DNA from: Phragmites australis
Lineage: Eukaryota > Streptophyta > Magnoliopsida > Poales > Poaceae
DNA: 64,000 nt
Assembly (NCBI RefSeq): GCF_958298935.1
Contig: NC_084940.1
Coordinates: forward strand, 20,455,146-20,519,145
Reading direction: 5' to 3'
The notes under the pieces are model-generated. The model saw nothing but the letters and a program-made list of their open reading frames with translations. It ran no database searches and was not told where the DNA came from. Every line of letters begins with the position of its first letter. Positions within the stretch are counted from its first letter, which is position 1. The translations under genes and the position numbers were made by a program. This document shows positions 11,857 to 22,185 of the stretch, piece after piece.

Positions 11857-12964
11857 GTGAGGCAGTTGTAAGGGCAGAACTATTACGATCAAGAGAAGGC
11901 GTAGCTTGGACATACAATATTTAGTAGCAAGGAATAGCAATAATTGAAATCAGATTAGGAAAGCTGAATAAAAGTCCATAGTACTTGTCACAGTTGTTGG
12001 CTCGAACAAGTTTCTAGAACTAGCTCAAGCAAGCCGAAAATAGAATAGACACAATAAATTCGCAATGTAGACTAAATTCTCTTTCTTCCTTTTTCTTTCT
12101 GATTTTTTTTGCACTCTTTGCTTCTTGCTTTCTTTTCTCTTTTGTTTTGCAAATGTGACCTAGAGTCAAAACTCTTCTACTACCTTTTCTAGGTCCAATG
12201 AGGTGAGTGAGACACAATTTTTTTTGAAGAGTAGGGGTAGAAATGTAATAAACTCTTTCTATCTCTCTCTCTGAACTTTTGCTTCCTCTGTTTTGGCTAT
12301 GGAATTGCTACTTGACTTTGTCGAACAATGCTTGATATGAAAGGTGCGTATGGGTGTCCGAGAGCAGCCAAAAATAGAAGAACTCTGACTAGATTGTGGA
12401 GGCAAAACTGAGTGGTCGAACACGACTAGTGGTTGAACCCAAGTAGGTTGTTGAAGCGACTGGTGGTCAACCCAAGTTGGTGATCAAACCTAACTAGTGG
12501 TCAAACTCGAGTTGATGGTCAAACCCGACTAATGCTCGTACTCGAGTTGTTGGTCAAACCCGACTAGTGGTCTAACTCAAGTAGGTGGTCAAATCCGGAC
12601 TAGTGGTCGAACTCGAGTAGATGGTCGACATGACTAGTGGTCGAACCCAAGTAGATGGTCAACACGACTAGTGACACAATCTCGGATACAACAGACAAGG
12701 GCAAGCCGAGATACACGATGACTAAAACAGCAAAGACTCGACGATAGAAACTAGAAGGTGATTACTCAACCAGCAACACATTCACTGACAATGGACTCAA
12801 ACTCAACAACATAAAAACTAAAATCATAATTGTGAAAGGCACAAAATAGTTTGGACAGCGGAAAACTAAGATCTAAATCTTTTTTTGTGGCAATTTTTCT
12901 GGACTCTAGGTAATGGAACATGATGAAACAAAGGGGATAAATGAGATTGCTAACAGGCAACCTA
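11857..12964 (-). mobile_element. C1: leader region of a CRM-like Ty3/gypsy element
   Basis: This sequence aligns by eye with the leader of C2 at 44951-45300 and 46770-47510: same order, with scattered substitutions. It is non-coding apart from short spurious ORFs. A degenerate tandem repeat array occupies 12410-12680. The rest of the C1 element lies left of A, outside the window, because A inserted here. Confidence 0.8.
12410..12680. repeat. Degenerate tandem repeats in the C1 leader
   Basis: Alternating half-units of about 20 bp, of the forms GGTCAAACCCGACTAGT and GGTCGAACTCGAGTAGA, repeat at roughly 40 bp for about 270 bp. The same array type is present at 46985-47215 in C2, so it belongs to the family leader. 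Confidence 0.8.
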
Positions 12965-12977
12965 GGCTCTGATACCA
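12965..12977 (-). promoter_or_regulatory. Primer binding site of C1
   Basis: On the minus strand this reads TGGTATCAGAGCC, complementary to the 3' end of initiator tRNA-Met. It lies 2 bp from the LTR edge at 12980. Confidence 0.88.
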
Positions 12978-12979
12978 CT

Positions 12980-13881
12980 TGATGGGGGCGCGTTCGATCT
13001 TCCAAAAGGTAATATGATAAGTCGATTTGGTGGAGTTTCGATGTTGATAATCCAAAGGCTATGACTAGAATAGATCAAGAACCATCGCAACTACTATACC
13101 ACTACTCTGTGGTTATCAACCATGCCAAGACGTGGTTGAATTTGTCAAAGAAGGTTTTTCCTGTAAGTGAATCTAGAACACAAGCAAGAACATGTAGATG
13201 CAATCTGATTATTGCTGATTACCAATGAAGTACTCGAGTTGGGGTTCTATAAACTGATATACGACAAAACTGTCTAAAATAGAATAATTTAAGCAAAACC
13301 TGAGCCTAAACTATGATGGCTACTGTATATATATAGGAGAGGGGATGTGAGGAGGTTGACTTAGTGTTGTGTAGTCTTGGATGGAGACGTACGCAACCTG
13401 AACTCCGACCTCGACATGATTACAAGACCCAATAAGGCCCAAAACTGTGATGTAACACCTTATTTTATCAACTCTAACTAAGCTATAATGAATATTTGGT
13501 CAAGACCAGATCTGTTGGAAAGGGCTCATCAAAAGCTTTCCAGCAAATCCAAAATCGCCTCAATCGGACTTCGTATGCGAGAGTTATGCAGATTTTAGTG
13601 ACGTGGTGTCCTGAGACTCCGAACCGAATTTGGAATCCGATTTGAGCTCGACTTGACCTTCGAGTGATGACAATCAGTGAGCCTGTGATTTTTCTCCCAT
13701 ATTCCTAAGCATTAAAACATCACAATAATTTAGTTGTACTCCATCCAAAAAAGTATGAATAGCGAGGAACAAGTTCACATAGTGCTTTAATTGTCGTGCA
13801 TGTGCTCTTGTAATTGGCCCTTGTATGATTTAAGGATTATTAACAGTTTTGCTCGTATCCAAAGGAGTGATGTCCCTATCA
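12980..13881 (-). repeat. 5' LTR of C1 (CRM-like)
   Basis: A 902-bp LTR. On the minus strand it begins TGATAGGGACATCAC at 13881 and ends CCCCCATCA at 12980. It aligns with the LTRs at 39248-40224 and 47528-48440. The right flank (13882 on) is antisense-ORF sequence of a Tat element, so C1 inserted into that. Confidence 0.85.
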
Positions 13882-14540
13882 CGGTGTTTCTTTGACCAGG
13901 AAGGATTTTGGCACGGATGGAGGCCCTTATAGACTAATGGAGAGGTGACTGAGTCGGGGTTGGAGACGTAAAACCAATTTTTCTTCTAATCTTTTTTCCA
14001 GGAGGAGATTACCACAATTGGGTTATATGAATTCTTCATTCCATTCCGTAGTTGGAAACCACAACCTCTGACAAATTTATTTTCAGCATTTCTTTTTAGA
14101 TGATAGAAATACTAAGATAAATTTAAGCTCGGGGCGATACTAAGAAAGACTTCACACAGATAGACAAAAACACTAAGCATGGTGACTGAGTTCAGATTTA
14201 AATGGTGGAGCTCAATTTGGTAGCAGTCGAGTATGGTGAGAAGAAATTTGGAAGGTGGAACATTGAAACCACAATAGAAAAATGATTCAAACACCACAAT
14301 TTCATGATAGAATTGGTAGGATGGGGATTCCTCACCCGATGCCGGCCTCCAGTTGGCCAGCTTGCGAGGAGGAATAATTCCTTGGCCTTCAAGTTCCTGG
14401 AGCTTCGGTTCTTACATCGTTGAGATCATCCAGACCTCGATTAGGAGCTTCATCTCTTCCAATTGCTTAGGAGAAGCGTCGGCCGCCTTCAAGTTGGATT
14501 CTATCTCAGACGAAGAAGGAGAAGCGGCGTTCGCAGAACG
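13882..14540 (-). pseudogene. Fragment of a Tat-lineage antisense accessory ORF
   Basis: Read on the minus strand, this encodes pieces of the same domain as the plus-strand gene of element D: a hydrophobic block at 14112-14297 (FNVPPSKFLLTILDCYQIEL and L-N-S-V...V-Y-L-C-E) parallels D residues near 18790-18900. The upstream block at 14300-14400 (LQELEGQGIIPP) and the downstream block at about 13990-14090 (GCGFQLRNGMKNSY) follow the same order as D's ORF. The sequence differs strongly from D, so it comes from another Tat family. At least two stops interrupt it. Both ends are cut, by C1 on the left in this window and by a copia fragment on the right. Confidence 0.75.
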
Positions 14541-15150
14541 ACTATATATGTTTTTGATAGATATAATTTATCCATGTTGAATTTCTTCAATATCTTTTGG
14601 TTATATATAGACTGATATACAAGTGTGCCTAAGGGAAGATGCTCAAGTTGTAGACCTAAGCAAAATTTGGTTTTACTCACATCATTCATCTCAAATTCCA
14701 TCTTAAGATGATTGCAAGCTTCATTTATGTCTTGTGTATTTCTGATAATATTTAGATCCTCTATATATTCTAAGATGATACAAAATCCATTTGATGATTT
14801 CTTTATAAATACACATAGGCAATCATCATTATTTGCGTAACCCTTCTGTAGAAGAAACTCATTTAGTCAGTTATACCATATTTATCTCACTATTTAAGCT
14901 ATAGAGTGACTTTTTCAATTTTACACAATACATTGTTGTGATTCACTTTGGGAATCAATTGACCCATATAAGTATGAAGTCACTACATCCATCAATTTAA
15001 TGGACATATTTTGCCAATGATATTAAATATCAGAATATTATTTCACTCATAACTGGAGAGTATGTTTTATCAAAATCAATGTCGGGTCTCTACTCAAATC
15101 CTATGCTACAAGCCTTGCTTTGTATATCACTATCTCATTGTTTTCTGTCG
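14541..15150 (-). pseudogene. Ty1/copia reverse transcriptase fragment
   Basis: On the minus strand the sequence encodes copia RT blocks in order: a YKARLVA-like block at about 15095-15130, then a region with many stops (14720-15090), then KTKFCLGLQLEH (about 14640-14675) followed by YNQKILKKFNMDK (about 14560-14605). The copia Y-x-D-D region between these is degenerate. No copia gag, integrase or LTR adjoins it. It is a truncated remnant. Confidence 0.8.
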
Positions 15151-15639
15151 ATGATTTGTAAATTGTCGATCTTACGAATATGTGAATGAAGTAGGGGATG
15201 CACCTTGTAGCCGAATCGTACACTAAAACATAGAGATTTATATAGGTTTGGGAAGGATAATAGTACTACATCCTGTGGTCTTGTATTTATCTTCTAGGCA
15301 TACTACCAGGGGGGTCTTGGTTAGCCTAGATGAGATCTAAACCTAATCGAGGGTTCCTTGTGTATAGTCTCGGCGAGATATCCATGTAGGTCATCAGTAC
15401 ATAAGGCTCGGGGCTTGTGGTGCGCTTGAGAGTTTTGTAGGCTTGTGCAATGGGCTTGTGTCTTGTCCTCCGCATGGTCCTCTGGTTCCGCACATATATA
15501 TGGGGTTGTCGTGTGGCCTCCGGACTCCTTTTCGATTAGGATTCTATTATCCTTAGAGATAAATTTCCCTGTTTATGAGATACCTTGGTACCTATGGGTA
15601 GTTTCCATATGTTTAAGGATTCTTTTTCCAGGCACAGAT
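15151..15639. other. Unassigned LTR-like sequence left of element E
   Basis: No coding capacity with support. Text such as a PBS or polypurine tract is absent. The composition resembles an LTR, and the sequence should continue at 43439-43530 across element E, because the two sides share the GTATG target duplication. I could not match it to another copy in the window. Confidence 0.4.
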
Positions 15640-15644
15640 GTATG
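15640..15644. repeat. Target-site duplication GTATG, left copy (element E)
   Basis: GTATG at 15640-15644 precedes the E LTR start TGTAATACACCC. The same pentamer follows the E 3' LTR end at 43434-43438. Confidence 0.82.
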
Positions 15645-16559
15645 TGTAATACACCCTGTTGACCGAGTGCTTTAAAGAGGATGTGAAAATTTGATTTTTT
15701 GACCCATCACTCGGATGGACGGTTGGAGACCACGGATGCGTAGGGAACGTCAAAATGATTCTGTTTGACTACTCACATGTTATGCTCAGAGTTTGAAACA
15801 TGAAGCTGCAAATTTGGATGCTTGAGCTTCAAAGAGAAAAAAAAAAGTGACCGATCCTTTTCCAGATAGTGACCGAACGGAATCCTTGGCCCTTAACCTA
15901 TGCGCCATGTTCTTCTAAATACTAAAGTCCTGTTCTTTTCTTTATCATAGCAGCCACCCCTGCCTTCTTCCAAAACATCACGCAGAAGAAAGAACAGAGA
16001 GGAGAAAAGAAGAAAGAAAGAGGAGGAGAGGATCAGGAGGAGGAAGAGGGGGCCAGCGCCCCTCTCACCTAGGTAGGAGTTCCTCTCCAATTTTTCCTTG
16101 TGCCGAGCTCCTCTCCATCCTCTCCCATCTGCATCTTGTGGAGCCGTTGGTCTGTGCAGCTGCAAGAAAGAAGGAGAAAGGAAGAAGGGAAGAAGAAGGG
16201 AAGGAGAAGCAGGGGTACAAGGTGGGAATCACTGGGTTCTCATTGTCTTGCTTGTGGTTGCCCAAGGTGAGGATTTGCAACCCTAATATCCTCTGTTTGG
16301 TTGATTTATGAGGTTTTAATCACAAATTTAGAGGGGATTTAGTTGCAGGTTTGGTCAAAATCAATTTTCTCCACATTCCGAAATCCATCGGTTTGTGCAG
16401 CCTCTGTTTAACGTCACTTTTGTAGCGGACTTCAATACCTTTCTTTTGGCACAGAGATCACCCTCATAGCTACAACTTGGCTGTTTTTCTTTGACGACAG
16501 CCTGGACAGTACAGATCGAAACAGTTTTTGGCCGTCATAATGGGATAATTTTAGGGTAC
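15645..16559 (+). repeat. 5' LTR of element E, left part
   Basis: It starts TGTAATACACCC. Positions 16372-16559 align with the truncated 3' LTR at 41545-41795 (the block GTTTGTGCAGCCTCTG is shared), which identifies it as the same LTR. It is interrupted after GGTAC at 16555-16559 by element D. Purine-rich sequence at 15970-16240 resembles the same zone of solo LTR G. No supported gene. Confidence 0.82.
16555..16559. repeat. Target-site duplication GGTAC, left copy (element D)
   Basis: GGTAC at 16555-16559 is repeated at 34922-34926, immediately outside the TGTCGG...CCGACA ends of element D. Confidence 0.92.
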
Positions 16560-18025
16560 TGTCGGAGGGTTAACTCCTGTCGTAGGGATCCTGAGGGACC
16601 CCTTTTTAGAGATTCGGCCGGGGGGATGATTCTGAATATGTTCGTCGAAGAAATAAATGGGTATGAATGCGATGGCCGGTGGGGGTGGAATGATCTAATG
16701 CGGAACGGGGTAAATGTGCTGGTGTTTAGACAGGTTCGGGCCGCACGGAGGCGTAACACCCTACTCCTGTATGGATACTATAAATGCCTTGAGAATATCC
16801 CTCAAGGATGTTGCTGGTTACAAGAATGTCTATCTATCTTAGAGCCTGGGGCTCCTTGTTCTTCGGTCTGCGCTTCTCTTCGCTGCCTTGAAAGCTTCTT
16901 CAGCCAAAGACTCCTTTTGCCCGAGAACTCTCTTTTGTCTGAAAAACTCTCTTTCTCCCCCCCTCTTTTGTCTGTGCTGCCGGCGGCTTTAAATACCCGC
17001 CGACAGTAGCGTGCCCCGAACGGGAGGAGGGCACGAGTTCCAAGACACCATAAATGGAAAGGGCATCATTATAGCCTCTGTGCGAAGTGACTGGGGGTGG
17101 AAAATGTGTCCCAAGCCCGGTCATCCATCACCATAAATGCACTGGCAACGGGCACCGTGGGGAGGGCCCACTTGGCAGCCGCGGAGCGGCCCGGCGTGCC
17201 CGCCCTGTCTTGTTCTCCTGCCACAGCAGCACGGCAGACGGAATGCCTCGGCCCTTACGACGTTATCCCTAGACGGGCCGGATGGCACGGGATGGGACCC
17301 GTGCATTCAATGACCCCACGCCCTTTTGCCAGAATGTGGCAGGAACTGACACCGAGCATGGCGGGAGCAGTTGGAGGTGACAGGCCATGCGCGCTCTTTA
17401 AATGCGGCCTTGGGCCTTTGATTGGCTGACACCTCATCAGTGGGCCCCTCGGGGGCCACTGTCAGGGGGCTCTCTGGGTCGTCGGGGAACCGAGTGCTCA
17501 GGGGTCACTGTTCACCTCCCCGAGCACTCTCTCCCAAGAATGCCCTTTCTTATCCTCGAGGAACCGAGTGCTCGGGGGTACCGTTCACCTCCCCGAGCAC
17601 TCTCTCCCGGGCACGCTTGTACGGATCCTCGGGGGACCGAGTACTCGGGGGCCACTGCACGCAGCCCCGGGCACTCTCTCCCGGAACTTACTTCAGTGGA
17701 TCCTCGGGATGCTTGGGTGCCCAGGGGGCCGCCGCTCGCGGTCCCGGGCACGTTTCTCCCGGTACTTAGCTTTCCTGACCGTCGGGGGACTCGGGTGCTC
17801 GGGGGCCACTGTATACCTTCCTGAGCAGTTTCTTCCCAGCACTTAGACTTCGTAGATCATCGGGGAACTCGGGTACTCTGGGACCACTGACTGTGGCCCC
17901 GAGCGCCCTCTCCCGGGACTTAATCTTTTTTACCTTGCGGAGGAGACTCCGCGGGATGGCGCCGTGTGGCAGATTGCTGGCTTGGCCTTGGGATTCGGGG
18001 ACCCTCGGTTCCTGATTCACCGACA
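16560..18025 (-). repeat. Left LTR of element D (functional 3' LTR)
   Basis: It begins TGTCGGAGGGTTAACTCC and ends CACCGACA. A tandem hairpin-forming repeat zone occupies about 17479-17920. ORFs on both strands here (17402-17846 and others) are by-products of the repeats. Confidence 0.92.
17479..17925. repeat. Six degenerate ~73-80 bp tandem repeats with inverted GAGTGCTCGGGG / CCCCGAGCACTC cores
   Basis: Units start near 17479, 17552, 17625, 17699, 17779 and 17858. Each carries a form of GAGTGCTCGGGG followed about 15-20 bp later by its reverse complement CCCCGAGCACTC, so each can fold into a hairpin. The same array is present in the right LTR at about 34375-34820. Confidence 0.85.
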
Positions 18026-18045
18026 GCAGCCCCCGGGCCCATTGG
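18026..18045 (-). promoter_or_regulatory. Polypurine-tract region of element D
   Basis: Read on the minus strand the sequence next to the LTR is CCCGGGGGCTGC followed by TGTCGG. This is the G-rich GGGGGCT motif typical before 3' LTRs in this lineage. It is not a pure purine run, so the exact priming site is inferred. Confidence 0.6.
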
Positions 18046-18403
18046 CAGGTGATGGCCCAGACACTGCGGATGGGCCCTTCGTCGTCAACGAGGCCGAAGC
18101 CAGTACTGACGCCACGCGGTGAGCTTTTAGATGGTGGTCCTTCCGGTCCGGTCCTCTGGTACGGCCCAACGGGGAGCCGAACGGACGCGCGTCCAACTGA
18201 CTCCCGTGGCGTGTGTTAATGGGACGGGTGGCGCGTGATAATGAGGCAGGCGGCACGCGTGGCAACCACACAAATCAAGGAAAATACGCCTAGCAACTGC
18301 TGACATCACACGGCCTGAGGGAGATTCGTCTGGCAGTTGCGCTGGCTGAGGAAACCGTCCCGCCGAGCGCGCCGCAGCAGGCGACATTTGAATTTCCCTG
18401 GGG

Positions 18404-18410
18404 TATAAAA
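18404..18410 (+). promoter_or_regulatory. TATA box of the antisense gene of element D
   Basis: TATAAAA lies in a GC-rich context about 380 bp inside the LTR edge and on the strand opposite to gag-pol. Transcription would be expected to start near 18435, inside the stem-loop at 18417-18446, ahead of the accessory ORF. The placement makes it a plausible dedicated promoter. Transcription itself is inferred. Confidence 0.65.
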
Positions 18411-18416
18411 GGAGGA

Positions 18417-18446
18417 GGGGGGCGGTTAGGGAGCGAACCGCCCCCC
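18417..18446 (+). other. Perfect 11-bp stem-loop at the expected start of the antisense transcript
   Basis: GGGGGGCGGTT (18417-18427) and AACCGCCCCCC (18436-18446) are exact reverse complements around an 8-base loop. The element begins 6 bp after the TATA box. Confidence 0.8.
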
Positions 18447-19996
18447 TCTTTATGCCATCTTGCGATCAAGCTCTTGCCTTACTTGCGCTCCTGAGCCCTA
18501 GACCTTCCTTAGGTGATCAGAGCACCCCTCTTCCCCCACCGTCCAAATCATCCCCCACCCTGATGAGACGTCAAGAGCAGGAGGAAGCCGCCACAACAGG
18601 ACTCCTGACGGCGTACTGCCGGAGTCCCGGCTGGTGAACGAGGAGGCGGCGGACAGGGTGCGGAAGCTGATGGTGCCCGAGGGCCAGCGGGGGGCTTCGG
18701 TGGTGACGCCGGCGAGCTTCCCGCCGGTGACGGACCGGCCGGGGTGCATCGTTCTTTTTACTTCCTTAGTGGTGGCCGAGCTGGTGCAGCCATTCTCGAC
18801 GTTCTTTCTCCAGATCCTGGATACGTTCGAGATCCAGTTGGTGCATCTCAGCCCCAACTCCGTCGTTATCCTGGCGGTCTTTGCCCACCTTTGCGAGAGG
18901 TTCGTGGGGGTGCCGCCGTCGGTGACACTCTTCCGGCACTTCTTCGTGCTGCGGTCGGCCGGGAAGAAGAGGGGCCTCTCCACCACGGACGTCACCGGCT
19001 GCTGCAACTTCCGGCTGCGGGACGGTCTGGGGGAGCAATACATTCCCCAGGTGCTGCGGAGCAAGTGGGAGGACTGGCGGCGTGACTGGTTCTACGTCGA
19101 CATCAGCCCCCACGATCGTCTAACCCTGCCGGAGATGGCGGCGGAACCCCAGATGGCGCCAATCCTGGAGCGCATCGACTTCCTGCGCCAGGTCAGGCTT
19201 ACTTCGGTGATGGTGGTGGCGGACTACCTGCGCCGCTTCCTGGCGCCTCTGCGGGAACAGACCTGGCCCTGCTGGTTTTACACCGGCCCCAGGACATCAC
19301 CCGGACCTAGATCGGCACGGAGTGGGTCCTAGGCAGGCCGGCGCTGAGGGGCCTGCTCCGGGTGGTGATCGGGGTGGATGACCTGAGCCGGGTGGAGCTC
19401 CTGTGGAAGGAGCTAGCACTCTGCGCCGATCCTGACCGGGCAGCGCTGCAGGCGAAGCTGCCGGAGTTCGATGCCCAGGGGCTGGTCGACAGGCCAGGGC
19501 GCCGAAACCCCGGGACCATCCAGATCTCCGGGGTGGACGAGGCGGCCGGCGAGGAGGCTGCAAGCGATCCGACGCATACTGGTGGCCCGGGCACCGCAAG
19601 CGGTGAGCCGCAGGCCAGTGGTGGGGCTACTGAGGGCAGCAGCCGCCAGGCTGGAGAAGGAGGTGCCGCCGACAGCGGGGCGGCGATAGCACCGAGGGAC
19701 AGAGGGAAGTGCCCCCGGATTTTCATTCCTACACTGGCGTCCCCGCCATCATCGTCGCCTGGCGAGGAGGGAGGCCGGGGTGGTTAGTCGTCCAGCGCGG
19801 GGCCATCAGCGGGGGCGGCATCTGCGATTCTGGAACCAGACTTTGATCTGCTTGGGCCTGGTCTGGAGCCCAGAGACCGCACGGCGGCCCCGCAGAGCCC
19901 CCCGCGGAAGAGGAGGGAGGACTCTGGGCCAACGCCATCGGGCCCGGGGTACAGGATCCTGGCATCGAGGTGGAAATACCGAAGACCCACATCTGC

Positions 19997-20073
19997 GTAA
20001 GTTTCCCCCTTTTTTCCAGAGCATACCTTGCGCGGAGTGACTTTGGAGACTAACCTTCGTTCTTCTTTTATAG
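19997..20073 (+). other. Intron 1 of the antisense gene (77 bp)
   Basis: The donor is C|GTAAGTTT and the acceptor TTTTATAG|GC, with a pyrimidine-rich tract before the acceptor. Splicing links a codon split after two bases (19995-19996) to 20074. The exon 2 frame that follows is open to 21246. The intron on its own is out of frame with both sides. Confidence 0.75.
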
Positions 20074-21246
20074 GCTGCCTACGAGCGCCGCTGGAGACCA
20101 AGGATGGCCGGAGGCACCAAGGCCGGCTCCAGCCCTCGAGCCGAGCACGCCTGAGCCAAGCGCGCCGATGGAGCCGGAGTCGCTGAGCGCGCTGGCCGAG
20201 ACGGAATCACAGGCGCAGCCCAGCCCCAAGCGGGTGGTAGCGGCTGTGCCCGAGCAACCGGCGCTGGCAGAGTCTGCCGCGAGCACGTCGAGCGTGGGGC
20301 GGTCAACCTCATCGTGGGCGGTGCCTGCATGGCAATTTTCGGGGACCACGAGCCCCTTGGAGGAGGCTCGCAGGGGACCCAGCGCCCAGCCGTCGCCTAG
20401 CCGGCCCGCCGACCCCCTCCCAGTCATGCTAGGAAGCGCCCGAGAGGTGATCAGGTGGCTAGAGGTAGCCGTGGCAGGAGAGATGACGCAGCTTGAGGCA
20501 GACCGCGCCACCCTTGCCGCAGAGAGGGGGCGGCTCGTCGCAGGCTGGCGCCTTTTTGAGGCTCGCGTCGCCGCGGCGCGCGCCGCCAACGAGAGCGAGC
20601 GACGCGCTCTGGAGGAGGAGCGGAAGGCCCTAGAGGGCACTCGCACGGAGGCCGCACGGGAACGGGAAGAAGCCGCCCGCCTGGCCGAGGCATCGCAGCA
20701 GCAGGCTGCCGAGGCACTCGATAGGGAGAGGCAGGCGCAGACGCGGGAGGAAGCGGTCCTGGCTCGCGAGAGGACGGCGGAGGCCTCCCAAGCTGAATTG
20801 GCCCACCAGAAAGGCGAGGCTGACCAGATTCACGCCGAACTCCAGCACCGGGAGGAGGAGCTCCAGAGCTGGGAGGAGGACGTCGCGATCAGGGAGACCG
20901 ACGTCGGCATCACGACGGCGGATCTGGAAGCCCGGGAGGAACTGCTGATCCTCCGGGAGACGGAGGCTACCAAGGCGGTGCTGGCCTCAGCCGCTCGGGA
21001 GGAGCTGGCCACCAAGTGGGAGTCTGAGCTGACCACCCGCGAGCAGGCCCTCTCCGCCCTCGCAGAGCGGGTGAAGCAGGCTGAAGCCCAGGCGTTCGGC
21101 GCGGCCGGGGGACAGGGCCTCGAGGAGCGGCTGCGGAGCGTGACGGAGGAGCTCGAGGCCACCAAGACCGAATGGGCCAGCATGAAGCGGATGATGGAAG
21201 ACATCCTTTGGCAAACGCAGAGGTCCCTGAGGGTGGCTGGGCTCAG

Positions 21247-21306
21247 GTGAGTCCATGTTGAGGCGAAGGGGACGGGCCTCGGCCAAGTTGCCCTTGGCTT
21301 TCAGAG
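21247..21306 (+). other. Intron 2 of the antisense gene (60 bp)
   Basis: The donor is CTCAG|GTGAGT. Without splicing the frame stops at once (TGA at 21248). Of two adjacent AG acceptors, the one at 21305-21306 restores the frame of exon 3, which stays open to 21589. The other (21303-21304) does not. Confidence 0.68.
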
Positions 21307-22051
21307 AATCAGCCAGCACCTCAAGGTGCTTCCCCAGGCCGTCCAGGAGCTAGCCGCCCGGGAAGGGCGAGGCTTGGCCCAGGCAGTGGCCGAGCATGTC
21401 CTGGCCTGCTACCGAAGCCAGGACCCGAACTTCCCGCTGGAACCAGCTCGGGAAGGGGTGGTCAAAGCCGAGGAGGAGGCCACCCAGGAGGCAGTTTGGG
21501 GCGTTGCCGCCGAGGTGGCGGCCTACTTTACGCGAGAGACACCACCGACTCCAGACCCGGGGAGCAGCGGCAAGGGCTCTGACTTAGAGTAGGCTTTTGT
21601 AGTTTTTCTTTTTCTTTGTCTTGATGTAAATATGGGAGTGATCCCTCAGAATAGCTATCATTTTTTGTGAATATAATGGAAGCCTTTCTTTGGGGTCGCA
21701 ACTCCAGTATTCTTCTGAGTGCTTGATGAAGTTTCTGTTCTTTTCACTTGATGCCCCGAGGAGTACTCAGTCAGAGTGGGCCCGACCTTTCCCTCCCCGA
21801 GAACGAAGTCACCCCGACCACTCGTCGCCCGAGCAGTGAGGCCTTCTCGGCGCATTCAGCCCCTGAGCCCTCGCGAGTCCGCAACGGCTAAGTCAAAAGA
21901 CAAAGGCACGAACTTCCTTGCTCGGGAGATACATCGATCCAGCACGGAGCACGCCATGACCAGTGAACACTTTCTCACTCTGCGACCACTCAGCAAGTAG
22001 ACTGGAGACATGTGCAGGCGGGAATGCGACCAAGAGTCCCCATGGTTTGGT

Positions 22052-22185
22052 GGTGCCCGGGCTTAGGACGGACCAGACCGAGCACCGACAGCCCGTCCCT
22101 GGGGCCTAGGCTCCGGACTACTCGAGCGGCTCGAGCGATAGGATTACCCGAGAACCCCAAGGACTCGGTAGTGCTCGAGGCCCTT
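22052..22185. repeat. Direct repeat in the D spacer, copy 1
   Basis: This block (core GGCTCCGGACTACTCGAGCG) recurs at 22808-22941 in the same orientation with few differences. Flanking sequence such as TCACCAGACAG (22412, 23073) also recurs, so a longer degenerate duplication is likely. Confidence 0.8.

Larger units (their letters stand above)
18517..21592 (+). pseudogene. Antisense accessory gene of element D: Tat aORF domain plus coiled coil, two introns
   Basis: Exon 1 (to 19996) encodes the 'putative gypsy type transposon' domain, which I recall as Pfam Transposase_28. Its core lies at about 18730-19270: hydrophobic F-x-x-F-L-Q-I-L, then L-N/S-P-N-S-V and C-E-R-F. Exon 2 (20074-21246) encodes a Pro/Ala-rich linker, then about 200 residues of Glu/Ala/Arg heptads (20480-21110) that look like a long coiled coil. 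Exon 3 (21307-21592) ends in TAG at 21590. Introns at 19997-20073 and 21247-21306 keep the frame. The copy is damaged: a frameshift near 19280, a TAG near 19309 and a TAG at 19785, and no in-frame ATG at the start (18563 ATG is in another frame). A further 5' intron is possible. Molecular function is unknown. Confidence 0.75.

Noticed and set aside
12410..12680. CRISPR-like spaced repeats
   Set aside because: Units are degenerate and adjacent with no unique spacers, no cas genes are present, and the context is a plant retrotransposon leader.
17402..17846. Pro/Ser/Gly-rich ORFs, repeated at 34298-34742
   Set aside because: These are translations of the tandem hairpin repeats in the two LTRs of D, with alternative frames equally open.
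18498..19113. Minus-strand ORFs opposite exon 1 of the antisense gene
   Set aside because: They are shadow frames of the plus-strand domain, which has recognisable blocks and a matching copy at 13882-14540.
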